Below, piece by piece: positions 1 to 5,848 of a stretch of 10,537 nucleotides of DNA. Both the position numbers and the translations under genes were made by a program. This DNA is from an uncultured Bacteroidales bacterium (GTDB lineage Bacteria > Bacteroidota > Bacteroidia > Bacteroidales > Paludibacteraceae). The stretch's first letter is position 1; every line of letters begins with the position of its first letter. The notes beneath the pieces are model-generated. The model saw only the letters and a list, made by a program, of their open reading frames with translations. It was not told the DNA's origin and ran no database searches. The DNA is taken from contig CAIWIS010000715.1 of the NCBI GenBank assembly GCA_903912795.1, positions 1 through 10,537 on the forward strand, written 5' to 3'.

Positions 1-10
1 AAAATAAATT

Positions 11-42
11 TTTCTGATTAGTGAATGACTCTTAATCAGGAA
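11..42 (+). promoter_or_regulatory. Imperfect hairpin in the rpsJ leader
   Basis: CTGATTA at 14-20 is the perfect reverse complement of TAATCAG at 33-39. In RNA the stem can extend outward through a G-U pair (13/40) and two A-U pairs (12/41 and 11/42), giving about 10 bp around a 12-nt loop. No U-run follows it, so it does not look like an intrinsic terminator. It could be part of a 5' leader structure or a chance fold in AT-rich DNA. Confidence 0.3.
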
Positions 43-90
43 TAATACAGAAAATAATATATTAACAATTTAAAAATTGCTTACTGATAG

Positions 91-116
91 TCCCCCTTTG
101 GGGATTTAGGGGGCTT
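91..116 (+). repeat. GC-rich dispersed repeat, copy 1 (before rpsJ)
   Basis: The element reads TCCCC, a CTTT loop, GGGGA, then TTTA and GGGGGCTT. It folds into a short hairpin (91-95 with 100-104), with a second G5 run at 109-113 that could compete for the C-run. It ends only 7 nt before the rpsJ start codon, so it must lie in the rpsJ mRNA leader. It matches copy 4 at 7063-7090, and copy 3 at 6991-7016 in inverted orientation, and stands out against the AT-rich surroundings. Function is unknown. Confidence 0.75.
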
Positions 117-123
117 AAACATT

Positions 124-429
124 ATGAGTCAAAAAATTCGTATTAAACTGAAATCGTACGATCACAACTTAGTTGATAAATCAGCTGAGAAAATCGTAAA
201 AACAGTGAAAGCAACAGGTGCTGTAGTAAGCGGACCAATTCCATTACCAACTCACAAACGTATTTTTACTGTAAACCGTGCTACATTCGTAAACAAAAAA
301 TCGCGTGAGCAATTTGAACTTTCATCGTACAAACGTCTTATCGACATTTACAACTCTTCAGCAAAAACTGTTGATGCATTGATGAAACTTGAATTACCAA
401 GTGGAGTAGAAGTAGAAATTAAAGTGTGA
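124..429 (+). CDS. rpsJ: 30S ribosomal protein S10 (NusE)
   Basis: S10 sits in the 30S head and, with NusB, also serves as the antitermination factor NusE. The 101 residues match the usual family length. The conserved loop SGPIPLPT is at residues 36-43, SREQFEL follows at 60-66, and the KTVDALMKLELPSGVEVEIKV end matches the family C-terminus. The ATG at 124 gives the normal N-terminus (MSQKIRIKLKSYDH). There is no Shine-Dalgarno motif; the start lies 7 nt after a GC-rich repeat copy, which is unusual for so highly expressed a gene. It is the first gene in the window and is separated from rplC by 87 nt containing another repeat copy. Identification is secure. Confidence 0.98.
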   Translation: MSQKIRIKLKSYDHNLVDKSAEKIVKTVKATGAVVSGPIPLPTHKRIFTVNRATFVNKKSREQFELSSYKRLIDIYNSSAKTVDALMKLELPSGVEVEIKV

Positions 430-478
430 TAGAAGCACTTTTATAAAGTAAATATAATTTTTATATAAACACGACCGA

Positions 479-505
479 TCCCCCGAAAGGGGTTAGGGGT
501 CTTAA
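479..505 (+). repeat. GC-rich dispersed repeat, copy 2, diverged (before rplC)
   Basis: CCCC at 481-484, loop GAAA at 485-488 and GGGG at 489-492 form a tight hairpin with a GNRA tetraloop. TTA and GGGGTCTT follow (493-503). The layout is that of the other copies (C-run, short loop, G-run, TTA spacer, second G-run, CTT), but the apical loop and the second G-run differ. It ends about 11 nt before the rplC start. The preserved hairpin despite sequence change suggests either constraint on structure or an older copy. Confidence 0.6.
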
Positions 506-516
506 CAACAATTGAA

Positions 517-1134
517 ATGCCAGGATTATTAGGAAAAAAAATCGGAATGACATCCGTTTTCAGTGCCGATGGTAAAAATGTACCATGCACTGTTATCGAA
601 GCTGGTCCTTGTGTTGTTACTCAAATTAAAACTGTTGATAGTGATGGTTATGAAGCTGTTCAAGTAGGTTTTCAGGTTAAAACTGACAAACATACTAACA
701 AAGCTGAAGCCGGTCATTTTAAAGCAGCAGGAGTAGCCGCTCAAAGACACTTGGTTGAGTTCAAAGGATTTGAAACTGAATTCAAATTAGGTGATGCAAT
801 CACCGTAGAAATGTTCGAAGCTGACACATTTGTCGATGTAGTTGGAACTTCGAAAGGTAAAGGTTTCCAAGGCGTTGTAAAACGTCACGGATTTGGTGGG
901 GTTGGACAAGCAACTCACGGACAGCACAATCGTTTACGTGCACCGGGTTCATTGGGAGCTTCTTCGTATCCTTCGCGCGTATTTAAAGGTATGCGTATGG
1001 GTGGACGCACTGGTGGCGATCAAATAACCATGCAAAACTTGCAGGTATTAAAGGTAATTCCGGAACACAATTTGATTCTTATCAAAGGTTCGGTACCGGG
1101 AGCTAAAGGTTCAATCGTAATCATTAATAAATAA
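517..1134 (+). CDS. rplC: 50S ribosomal protein L3
   Basis: L3 is an early assembly protein of the 50S subunit whose long internal loop reaches toward the peptidyl transferase centre. The 205 residues are full length. The N-terminal MPGLLGKKIGMTSVF, the GTSKGKGFQGVVKRHGF segment at about 110-126, the THGQHNRLRAPGS loop at about 133-145 and VFKGMRMGGR at 155-164 are diagnostic. At the site matching E. coli Gln150, the residue methylated by PrmB, this protein has GASSYP (147-152) and therefore a Ser. The start follows a diverged GC-rich repeat and has no Shine-Dalgarno sequence. Only 2 nt separate its stop from rplD, so coupled translation is likely. Confidence 0.98.
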   Translation: MPGLLGKKIGMTSVFSADGKNVPCTVIEAGPCVVTQIKTVDSDGYEAVQVGFQVKTDKHTNKAEAGHFKAAGVAAQRHLVEFKGFETEFKLGDAITVEMFEADTFVDVVGTSKGKGFQGVVKRHGFGGVGQATHGQHNRLRAPGSLGASSYPSRVFKGMRMGGRTGGDQITMQNLQVLKVIPEHNLILIKGSVPGAKGSIVIINK

Positions 1135-1136
1135 TC

Positions 1137-1766
1137 ATGGAAGTAAAAGTAGTAAATATTAAAGGAGAAGACACTGGAAAAGTAGTATCGCTAAGCGATG
1201 CAGTCTTCGGTATTGAGCCAAACGACCATGCTATTTATTTAGATGTGAAACAATATTTGGCTAACCAACGTCAAGGTACACACTCTTCAAAAGGCCGTAG
1301 TCAATTGTCGGGTAGTACTCGTAAATTAGGAAAGCAAAAAGGCGGCGGCGGCGCACGTCCAGGCGATATCAAATCTGGTGTTCGTGTTGGTGGTGGTCGT
1401 ATGTTTGGTCCTACACCACGCGACTATAGTTTCAAACTAAACAAGAAAGTAAAACAATTAGCACGTAAATCAGCATTGTCGTACAAAGCGGCTAATGGCT
1501 TAATTAATGTTGTAGAAGGGTTAGATTTTGCTGCTCCTAAAACAAAGGATTTTGTAGCATTTATGACTAATTTACAGATTGTTGATAAAAAACCATTAAT
1601 TATTTTACCAGTTGCAAATAAAAACGTATATTTGTCGGCTCGTAATTTAACGAACGTAAATGTGTTAACTGTCTCAGAATTAAACACTTACTCAGTGCTT
1701 AATGCTAAGACTCTTGTGTTATCTGTAGAAACAGTAGATGCAATTGAACAAATTTTTAAAGCATAA
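1137..1766 (+). CDS. rplD: 50S ribosomal protein L4
   Basis: L4 binds 23S rRNA early in assembly and lines the exit tunnel constriction with L22. The 209 residues are full length. The basic Gly-rich tunnel loop spans about residues 45-100 and includes RQGTHSSKGR, GKQKGGGGARPGDIKSG and GGGRMFGPTPRDYSFK. The C-terminal half is the globular domain. In E. coli L4 also represses its own operon through the S10 leader; no equivalent structure was recognised here, so autoregulation is not claimed. The ATG at 1137 follows the rplC stop by 2 nt without a Shine-Dalgarno motif, pointing to coupling. Confidence 0.97.
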   Translation: MEVKVVNIKGEDTGKVVSLSDAVFGIEPNDHAIYLDVKQYLANQRQGTHSSKGRSQLSGSTRKLGKQKGGGGARPGDIKSGVRVGGGRMFGPTPRDYSFKLNKKVKQLARKSALSYKAANGLINVVEGLDFAAPKTKDFVAFMTNLQIVDKKPLIILPVANKNVYLSARNLTNVNVLTVSELNTYSVLNAKTLVLSVETVDAIEQIFKA

Positions 1767-1772
1767 GGAGGT
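1765..1772 (+). promoter_or_regulatory. Strong Shine-Dalgarno before rplW
   Basis: AAGGAGGT lies 6-7 nt before the rplW ATG at 1779 and overlaps the rplD stop codon. This near-perfect anti-16S complement is exceptional here, because most starts in this cluster have only A-rich leaders. It supports the chosen rplW start. Confidence 0.85.
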
Positions 1773-1778
1773 ATAGAA

Positions 1779-2069
1779 ATGGCAATTATAGTAAAACCAA
1801 TCGTTACAGAAAAGATGACTAAGCTGGGCGAGAAGCTAAACCGCTATGGCTTTAAAGTTCAGAAAGGCGCTAACAAGATTGAGATCAAACAGGCTGTTGA
1901 AGCCATGTATAATATTACTGTTACTGAGGTTAATACCTTAATAGTAGCTCCAAAGAAAAAAAATCGTTTCACTAAAAGTGGTGTGATTAATGGATCTACT
2001 TCGGCTTATAAAAAAGCTATCGTTACAGTAAAAGAAGGAGAACAAATTGACTTTTATAGCAACATCTAA
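1779..2069 (+). CDS. rplW: 50S ribosomal protein L23
   Basis: L23 lies at the polypeptide tunnel exit and is the docking site for trigger factor, SRP and the SecY translocon. The 96 residues match the family. The N-terminal IVKPIVTEKMTKL (4-16) carries the conserved Glu11, equivalent to the factor-contacting Glu18 of E. coli. The NTLIV and YKKAIVTVKEGEQIDFY segments in the C-terminal half are typical. The gene starts 12 nt after rplD behind one of the few strong Shine-Dalgarno sequences in the window. It is followed by a 100-nt spacer holding the heptad-phased hairpin, so rplB is spatially separated from it. Confidence 0.97.
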   Translation: MAIIVKPIVTEKMTKLGEKLNRYGFKVQKGANKIEIKQAVEAMYNITVTEVNTLIVAPKKKNRFTKSGVINGSTSAYKKAIVTVKEGEQIDFYSNI

Positions 2070-2074
2070 AAAAA

Positions 2075-2158
2075 ACAGTAAGCAGTAAGTGGTAAACAGT
2101 AAGCAATAAAACAATATCAATTGTTTTAGCAAACTGAAAACTACAAACTGCAAACTAT
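2075..2158 (+). repeat. Heptad-phased inverted repeat / hairpin in the rplW-rplB spacer
   Basis: The left arm (2075-2102) is four 7-nt units, each a five-base word plus AA: ACAGT, GCAGT, GTGGT, ACAGT. The right arm (2131-2158) is four 5-base words each preceded by AA: ACTGA, ACTAC, ACTGC, ACTAT. In hairpin register the words pair: 2096-2100 with 2133-2137 (4 of 5), 2089-2093 with 2140-2144 (5 of 5 with one G-U), 2082-2086 with 2147-2151 (5 of 5) and 2075-2079 with 2154-2158 (4 of 5). Every pair of helices is separated by AA opposite AA. The tip is a 9-bp stem, TAAAACAAT (2107-2115) with ATTGTTTTA (2120-2128), closing an ATCA loop. GC/GC pairs (2103-2104 with 2129-2130) lie at its base, next to a 2-nt bulge. 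Function is unknown. Confidence 0.85.
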
Positions 2159-2169
2159 AAAAATAAAAA

Positions 2170-2994
2170 ATGGCTGTACGTAAATTAAACCCCATAACAC
2201 CGGGGCAAAGACACAAGATTATTGGTACGTTCGACACAATTACTGCGAGCGCACCAGAGAAATCTCTTGTTATTGGCGGAGTAAAATCCGGTGGTCGTAA
2301 CCATGATGGTAAAATGACCATGCGCTACATTGGTGGCGGACACAAGAAGAAATATAGAGTAATTGACTTTAAACGCAACAAAGATGGTATTCCTGCCACA
2401 GTAAAAAGCATTGAGTATGACCCGAATCGTTCGGCTCGTATTGCATTGTTATTTTATGCCGACGGTGAAAAACGTTATATTCTTGCGCCAAACGGATTGA
2501 AAGTAGATCAGGTAGTTCTTTCGGGAGAAAAAGCTGCCCCTGAAGTTGGTAATGCTTTGCCATTGCAAAACATTCCACTGGGTACAATAATTCATAACAT
2601 TGAATTACGTCCAGGACAGGGAGCCGCAATGGTTCGCTCGGCTGGTACATTTGCTCAGTTAACTTCTCGTGAAGACAAATACGCAATTATTAAATTGCCA
2701 TCAGGTGAAGTTCGTAAAATTCTTGCTACATGTAAAGCAACAATTGGAACAGTAGGAAACTCAGATCATGCACTTGAGAGATCAGGTAAGGCAGGTCGCT
2801 CACGCTGGCTTGGACGTCGTCCTCGCGTACGTGGTGTAGCTATGAACCCGGTAGATCACCCCATGGGTGGTGGTGAAGGTCGTTCATCAGGAGGACACCC
2901 ACGTTCTCGCAAAGGCTTGTTAGCTAAAGGGTACAAAACACGTGCTCCGAAAAAACAATCGAGCCAGTATATTATTGAAAGAAAGAAAAAATAA
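2170..2994 (+). CDS. rplB: 50S ribosomal protein L2
   Basis: L2 helps join the subunits and supports peptidyl transferase activity near the 50S centre. The 274 residues are full length. The N-terminal MAVRKLNPITPGQRH, the central IPLGTIIHNIELRPGQGAAM region and the C-terminal block MNPVDHPMGGGEGR are diagnostic. His230 in VDHP corresponds to the highly conserved E. coli His229; the second His of the usual HPHGGG is Met here, as I expect for Bacteroidota. The tail after GGHPRSRKG is basic. The start has an A-rich leader without a Shine-Dalgarno sequence and sits 11 nt downstream of the heptad-phased hairpin, which would therefore be in its mRNA leader. Confidence 0.98.
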   Translation: MAVRKLNPITPGQRHKIIGTFDTITASAPEKSLVIGGVKSGGRNHDGKMTMRYIGGGHKKKYRVIDFKRNKDGIPATVKSIEYDPNRSARIALLFYADGEKRYILAPNGLKVDQVVLSGEKAAPEVGNALPLQNIPLGTIIHNIELRPGQGAAMVRSAGTFAQLTSREDKYAIIKLPSGEVRKILATCKATIGTVGNSDHALERSGKAGRSRWLGRRPRVRGVAMNPVDHPMGGGEGRSSGGHPRSRKGLLAKGYKTRAPKKQSSQYIIERKKK

Positions 2995-3016
2995 TCAGAA
3001 AAAGTAAGTAAATAAT

Positions 3017-3283
3017 ATGAGTCGTTCATTAAAAAAAGGACCTTTTATAAATCTGAAGCTCGAGAAAAAAGTTTTAGCCATGAATGAAGCCGGCAAGAAA
3101 GTTGTCGTTAAAACATGGTCTCGCGCTACAATGATTTCACCTGATTTTGTAGGTCACACTATTGCAGTTCACAATGGAAATAAATTTATACCTGTTTACG
3201 TAACCGAAAATATGGTAGGTCATAAGTTAGGTGAGTTTTCACCAACTCGTAACTTCCGCGGTCACGGTGGTAAGAAAAAATAA
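3017..3283 (+). CDS. rpsS: 30S ribosomal protein S19
   Basis: S19 binds in the 30S head with S13 near the A and P sites. The 88 residues match the family. The N-terminal MSRSLKKGPF and the long C-terminal signature, with KTWSRATMISPDFVGHTIAV at 32-51 and VTENMVGHKLGEFSPTRNF at 62-80, leave no doubt. The gene is 22 nt after rplB and 44 nt before rplV. It has no Shine-Dalgarno sequence, only an A-rich leader. Confidence 0.98.
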   Translation: MSRSLKKGPFINLKLEKKVLAMNEAGKKVVVKTWSRATMISPDFVGHTIAVHNGNKFIPVYVTENMVGHKLGEFSPTRNFRGHGGKKK

Positions 3284-3327
3284 TCCATTGAAATTTTAAA
3301 CAAGAAAAAATAAACATTTCAAAGAAA

Positions 3328-3738
3328 ATGGGTGCAAGAAAAAAAATATCAGCCGATGCCAGAAAAGAAGCAAACAAATCGCTTTATTTCGCTAAGCTAA
3401 ACGACGTACCAACATCACCGCGTAAAATGCGCCTTATGGCTGACCTTATCCGCGGAATGGAAGTTAACAAAGCGTTAAGCGTATTGAAATTCTCGTCGAA
3501 AGAAGCTTCTGGCAGATTAGAAAAATTACTAAAATCAGCTATCGCTAACTGGGAAAACAAATCCGAGCAAAAAGCTGACAATGTAGAATTATATGTAAGT
3601 AAAGTGTTTGTGGATTCAGCTACTATGTTGAAACGTTTACGTACTGCGCCTCAAGGCCGCGGATACCGCGTTCGCAAACGTTCGAACCACGTAACAATAT
3701 TTGTAGATACTAAAATTACTAACGATAACGAAAATTAA
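3328..3738 (+). CDS. rplV: 50S ribosomal protein L22
   Basis: L22 contacts all 23S rRNA domains, and its beta-hairpin forms part of the exit tunnel constriction with L4. The protein has 136 residues against about 110 in E. coli; the excess is an N-terminal extension (MGARKKISADARKEANKSLY) and a short acidic/Asn tail. The core VPTSPRKMRLMADLIRGMEV is at 27-46. The tunnel hairpin is around 98-118 (ATMLKRLRTAPQGRGYRVRK), the region altered in macrolide-resistant mutants of other bacteria; no deletion or insertion is apparent. The extension is of the form I associate with Bacteroidota. rpsC follows after 7 nt. Confidence 0.97.
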   Translation: MGARKKISADARKEANKSLYFAKLNDVPTSPRKMRLMADLIRGMEVNKALSVLKFSSKEASGRLEKLLKSAIANWENKSEQKADNVELYVSKVFVDSATMLKRLRTAPQGRGYRVRKRSNHVTIFVDTKITNDNEN

Positions 3739-3745
3739 TTGCTCG

Positions 3746-4522
3746 ATGGGACAAAAAATTAATCCAATAAGTAACCGCTTAGGAATTATCCGTGGATGGG
3801 ATTCAAACTGGTACGGTGGAAACAATTATGGTGAAACCATATTGGAAGACCACAAAATCAGAAAATATCTGAATGCTCGTCTAGCTAAAGCAAGTATTTC
3901 TCGTATCATTATTGAACGTACGTTGAAATTTGTAACAATTACTGTTATGACTGCTCGTCCCGGTATTATTATCGGAAAAGGTGGACAGGAAGTTGACAAA
4001 TTAAAAGAAGAATTGAAAAAAGTAACCGATAAGGATATTCAAATCAATATTTTTGAAATTAAACGTCCGGAACTTGATGCTGTTATTGTTGCTAATAATG
4101 TAGCTCGCCAAGTTGAAGGTAAAATTGCTTACCGTCGTGCAACAAAGATGGCTATTGCCTCTACCATGCGCATGGGAGCTGAAGGTATCAAAATCATGTG
4201 TTCAGGTCGTTTGAATGGAGCCGAAATGGCACGTTCGGAAATGTATAAAGAAGGACGTACTCCTTTACATACTTTCAGAGCTGACATTGATTACGCACAT
4301 GCCGAAGCAATGACAAAAGTTGGTATCATTGGTATCAAAGTATGGATTTGCCGTGGCGAAATCTGGGGTAAAAAAGATTTATCACCAAATTTTGCGGCTA
4401 ACAAAGAAACTGCTCGTGGCGGTAATGGTGGTGGAAACGACCGTTTCAACAATGATCGCGGCGATCGCAAAGATCGTAACGACCGTGGAGGTAAAGGTGG
4501 TTTCAAAAAGAGAAAGAATTAA
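3746..4522 (+). CDS. rpsC: 30S ribosomal protein S3 with low-complexity C-terminal tail
   Basis: S3 lines the mRNA entry channel and contributes to ribosomal helicase activity. MGQKINPISNRLGI opens the protein. The KH domain has its GxxG loop at residues 77-80 in RPGIIIGKGG. The C-terminal S3 domain contains Arg130, Arg131 and Lys134, matching the E. coli helicase residues Arg131, Arg132 and Lys135. The folded part ends near residue 212. A tail of about 45 residues follows, dominated by Gly, Asp, Asn, Arg and Lys and ending in KKRKN; it resembles RGG-type disordered RNA-binding tails and makes the protein 258 residues long, compared with 233 in E. coli. It starts 7 nt after rplV without a Shine-Dalgarno sequence. 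Confidence 0.97.
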   Translation: MGQKINPISNRLGIIRGWDSNWYGGNNYGETILEDHKIRKYLNARLAKASISRIIIERTLKFVTITVMTARPGIIIGKGGQEVDKLKEELKKVTDKDIQINIFEIKRPELDAVIVANNVARQVEGKIAYRRATKMAIASTMRMGAEGIKIMCSGRLNGAEMARSEMYKEGRTPLHTFRADIDYAHAEAMTKVGIIGIKVWICRGEIWGKKDLSPNFAANKETARGGNGGGNDRFNNDRGDRKDRNDRGGKGGFKKRKN

Positions 4523-4553
4523 CTGTTATAAATGAATTTGATAGAAGTAAATT

Positions 4554-4988
4554 ATGTTACAACCTAAGAAAACAAGATTCAGGAGACAGCAAAAAGGGCG
4601 CATGAAAGGTGAAGCCCAGAGAGGCAATCAATTAGCGTTCGGATCTTTTGGCATCAAAACATTAGAATCAAAATGGTTAACCGGTCGTCAGATTGAAGCT
4701 GCTCGTATTGCTGTTACCCGTTATATGCAACGCCAGGGTCAAATCTGGATACGTGTATTCCCCGATAAACCTATTACTAAGAAACCTGCTGAGGTTCGTA
4801 TGGGTAAAGGTAAAGGTGCACCCGAAGGATTTGTTGCTCCCGTTACACCGGGACGTATGTTATTTGAAGTAGAAGGCGTATCGTATGAGATAGCGAAAGA
4901 AGCATTACGCTTAGCAGCTCAGAAATTACCCGTAACTACAAAATTCGTGGTAAGACGCGATTATGATTTCACCTCTGTAAATGTGTAA
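4554..4988 (+). CDS. rplP: 50S ribosomal protein L16
   Basis: L16 positions tRNA at the A site and is needed for late 50S assembly. The 144 residues are slightly longer than the E. coli 136. The MLQPKKTRFRRQQKGRMKG start, IWIRVFPDKPITKKPAEVRM at 64-83 and GKGKG at 84-88 are diagnostic. Arg82 matches the E. coli Arg81 hydroxylated by RoxA (YcfD); whether it is modified here cannot be judged. The stop codon TAA shares its last A with the rpmC ATG (TAATG), a classic coupling overlap. Confidence 0.98.
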   Translation: MLQPKKTRFRRQQKGRMKGEAQRGNQLAFGSFGIKTLESKWLTGRQIEAARIAVTRYMQRQGQIWIRVFPDKPITKKPAEVRMGKGKGAPEGFVAPVTPGRMLFEVEGVSYEIAKEALRLAAQKLPVTTKFVVRRDYDFTSVNV

Positions 4989-5188
4989 TGAATATGAAAA
5001 CAAGAGAAATAAAAGAATTAAACACAAAAGAGATTCAGGAACGCGTGGATGCTGAAAAAGAGCATTTGGTTCGTTTAAAATTGAATCACGCCATTTCTCC
5101 GCTTGACAATCCATCGCAGATTAAAGTGGTACGTCGTACATTAGCTCGCCTTGCGACTGAATTACGTCAGCGAGAAATAAATCAATAA
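4988..5188 (+). CDS. rpmC: 50S ribosomal protein L29
   Basis: L29 is a small helical protein at the tunnel exit next to L23. The 66 residues form two long helices; EIKELNTKEIQERVDAEKEHLVRLKLNHAI is followed by the conserved NPSQIKVVRRTLARLATELRQRE. Two in-frame starts exist, ATG at 4988 overlapping the rplP stop and ATG at 4994, which gives MKTREIKEL. The first is chosen because of the TAATG coupling overlap; the second resembles common L29 N-termini and is a fair alternative. rpsQ follows after 12 nt. Confidence 0.95.
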   Translation: MNMKTREIKELNTKEIQERVDAEKEHLVRLKLNHAISPLDNPSQIKVVRRTLARLATELRQREINQ

Positions 5189-5200
5189 AATCAGACTCTG

Positions 5201-5458
5201 ATGGAAACAAGAAATTTAAGAAAAGAGAGAACGGGTGTCGTTTTCAGCAACAAAATGGAAAAGACCATTACAATTGCTGTAAAATGGAAAGAAAAACACC
5301 CTATTTACGGTAAATTCGTAAATAAGACAAAAAAATATCATGCTCATGACGAGAAAAACGAATGTAACATCGGTGATACAGTTCGTATAATGGAAACTCG
5401 CCCGCTGAGTAAATTAAAAAGATGGAGATTAACTGAAATTATCGAAAGAGTTAAGTAA
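5201..5458 (+). CDS. rpsQ: 30S ribosomal protein S17
   Basis: S17 is a primary 16S rRNA-binding protein with an OB fold in the 30S body. The 85 residues match the family. RKERTGVVFSNKMEKTITIA near the N-terminus and GDTVRIMETRPLSKLKRWRL at 58-77 form the signature. A single Cys at 55 has no evident partner. The gene has no Shine-Dalgarno motif and its stop lies 2 nt before rplN. This is the conventional boundary between the S10 and spc operons of E. coli, but here there is no room for a terminator or promoter, so the two are probably one transcription unit. Confidence 0.97.
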   Translation: METRNLRKERTGVVFSNKMEKTITIAVKWKEKHPIYGKFVNKTKKYHAHDEKNECNIGDTVRIMETRPLSKLKRWRLTEIIERVK

Positions 5459-5460
5459 TT

Positions 5461-5826
5461 ATGATACAACAAGAATCAAGACTCATAGTTGCGGACAACA
5501 GTGGTGCTAAAGAAGCGCTTTGTATCCGCGTATTAGGAGGAACTAGCAAACGTTACGCTACATTGGGCGATATTATTGTGGTAACAGTGAAGAGTGTTAT
5601 ACCTTCATCTGATATCAAAAAAGGTATCGTTTCGAAAGCGGTTATTGTTCGTACAAAAAAAGAAGTTCGTCGCGCCGACGGATCATATATTCGTTTTGAC
5701 GATAATGCTTGTGTGCTGTTAAACAATGCTGGTGAAATCCGTGGTAGCCGTATTTTCGGCCCTGTAGCGCGCGAATTGCGTGCAACAAACATGAAAATCA
5801 TATCACTTGCACCTGAAGTGCTTTAA
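5461..5826 (+). CDS. rplN: 50S ribosomal protein L14
   Basis: L14 sits at the subunit interface, forms bridges with 16S rRNA and is the target of the silencing factor RsfS in other bacteria. The 121 residues match the family length. MIQQESRLIVADNSGAKEAL at the N-terminus, RRADGSYIRFDDNACVLLN near 71-89 and IRGSRIFGPVARELR are the conserved blocks. It begins 2 nt after rpsQ and is followed by a 22-nt spacer before rplX. Confidence 0.98.
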   Translation: MIQQESRLIVADNSGAKEALCIRVLGGTSKRYATLGDIIVVTVKSVIPSSDIKKGIVSKAVIVRTKKEVRRADGSYIRFDDNACVLLNNAGEIRGSRIFGPVARELRATNMKIISLAPEVL

Positions 5827-5848
5827 TCTTCGAAAAAATTAATTTAAG

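Larger units (their letters stand above)
1..123 (+). other. Leader / intergenic region upstream of rpsJ
   Basis: This AT-rich stretch has no open reading frame of note and precedes the first gene of the cluster. It contains an imperfect hairpin at 11-42 and a GC-rich repeat copy at 91-116, described separately. I looked for the Bacteroidota promoter pattern (TTG near -33, TAnnTTTG near -7) and found no convincing match. In many Bacteroidota fusA lies immediately upstream of rpsJ, so this may be the fusA-rpsJ spacer and not a true operon leader. The window does not reach far enough to tell. Confidence 0.6.

Noticed and set aside
1..123. Bacteroidota-type promoter (TTG / TAnnTTTG) upstream of rpsJ
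   Set aside because: Several AT-rich stretches come close, but none has both elements with proper spacing.
1938..2321. Antisense open frame of 127 codons across the rplW-rplB spacer
   Set aside because: It runs opposite to two essential genes and through the heptad hairpin, has a low-complexity Leu/Phe/Tyr-rich translation and resembles no family. It is best explained as a shadow of the sense genes.
3288..3322. 7-bp inverted repeat TTGAAAT / ATTTCAA in the rpsS-rplV spacer
   Set aside because: It is AT-rich with a 21-nt loop and is expected by chance; no further pairing supports it.
4320..4535. Forward open frame of 71 codons inside the end of rpsC
   Set aside because: It lies out of frame within the low-complexity S3 tail region and its composition is what a frame-shifted Gly/Asp/Arg-rich sequence gives.
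5459..5460. Possible operon boundary between rpsQ and rplN (S10/spc boundary of E. coli)
   Set aside because: The genes are 2 nt apart, leaving no space for a terminator or promoter; the cluster appears continuous.
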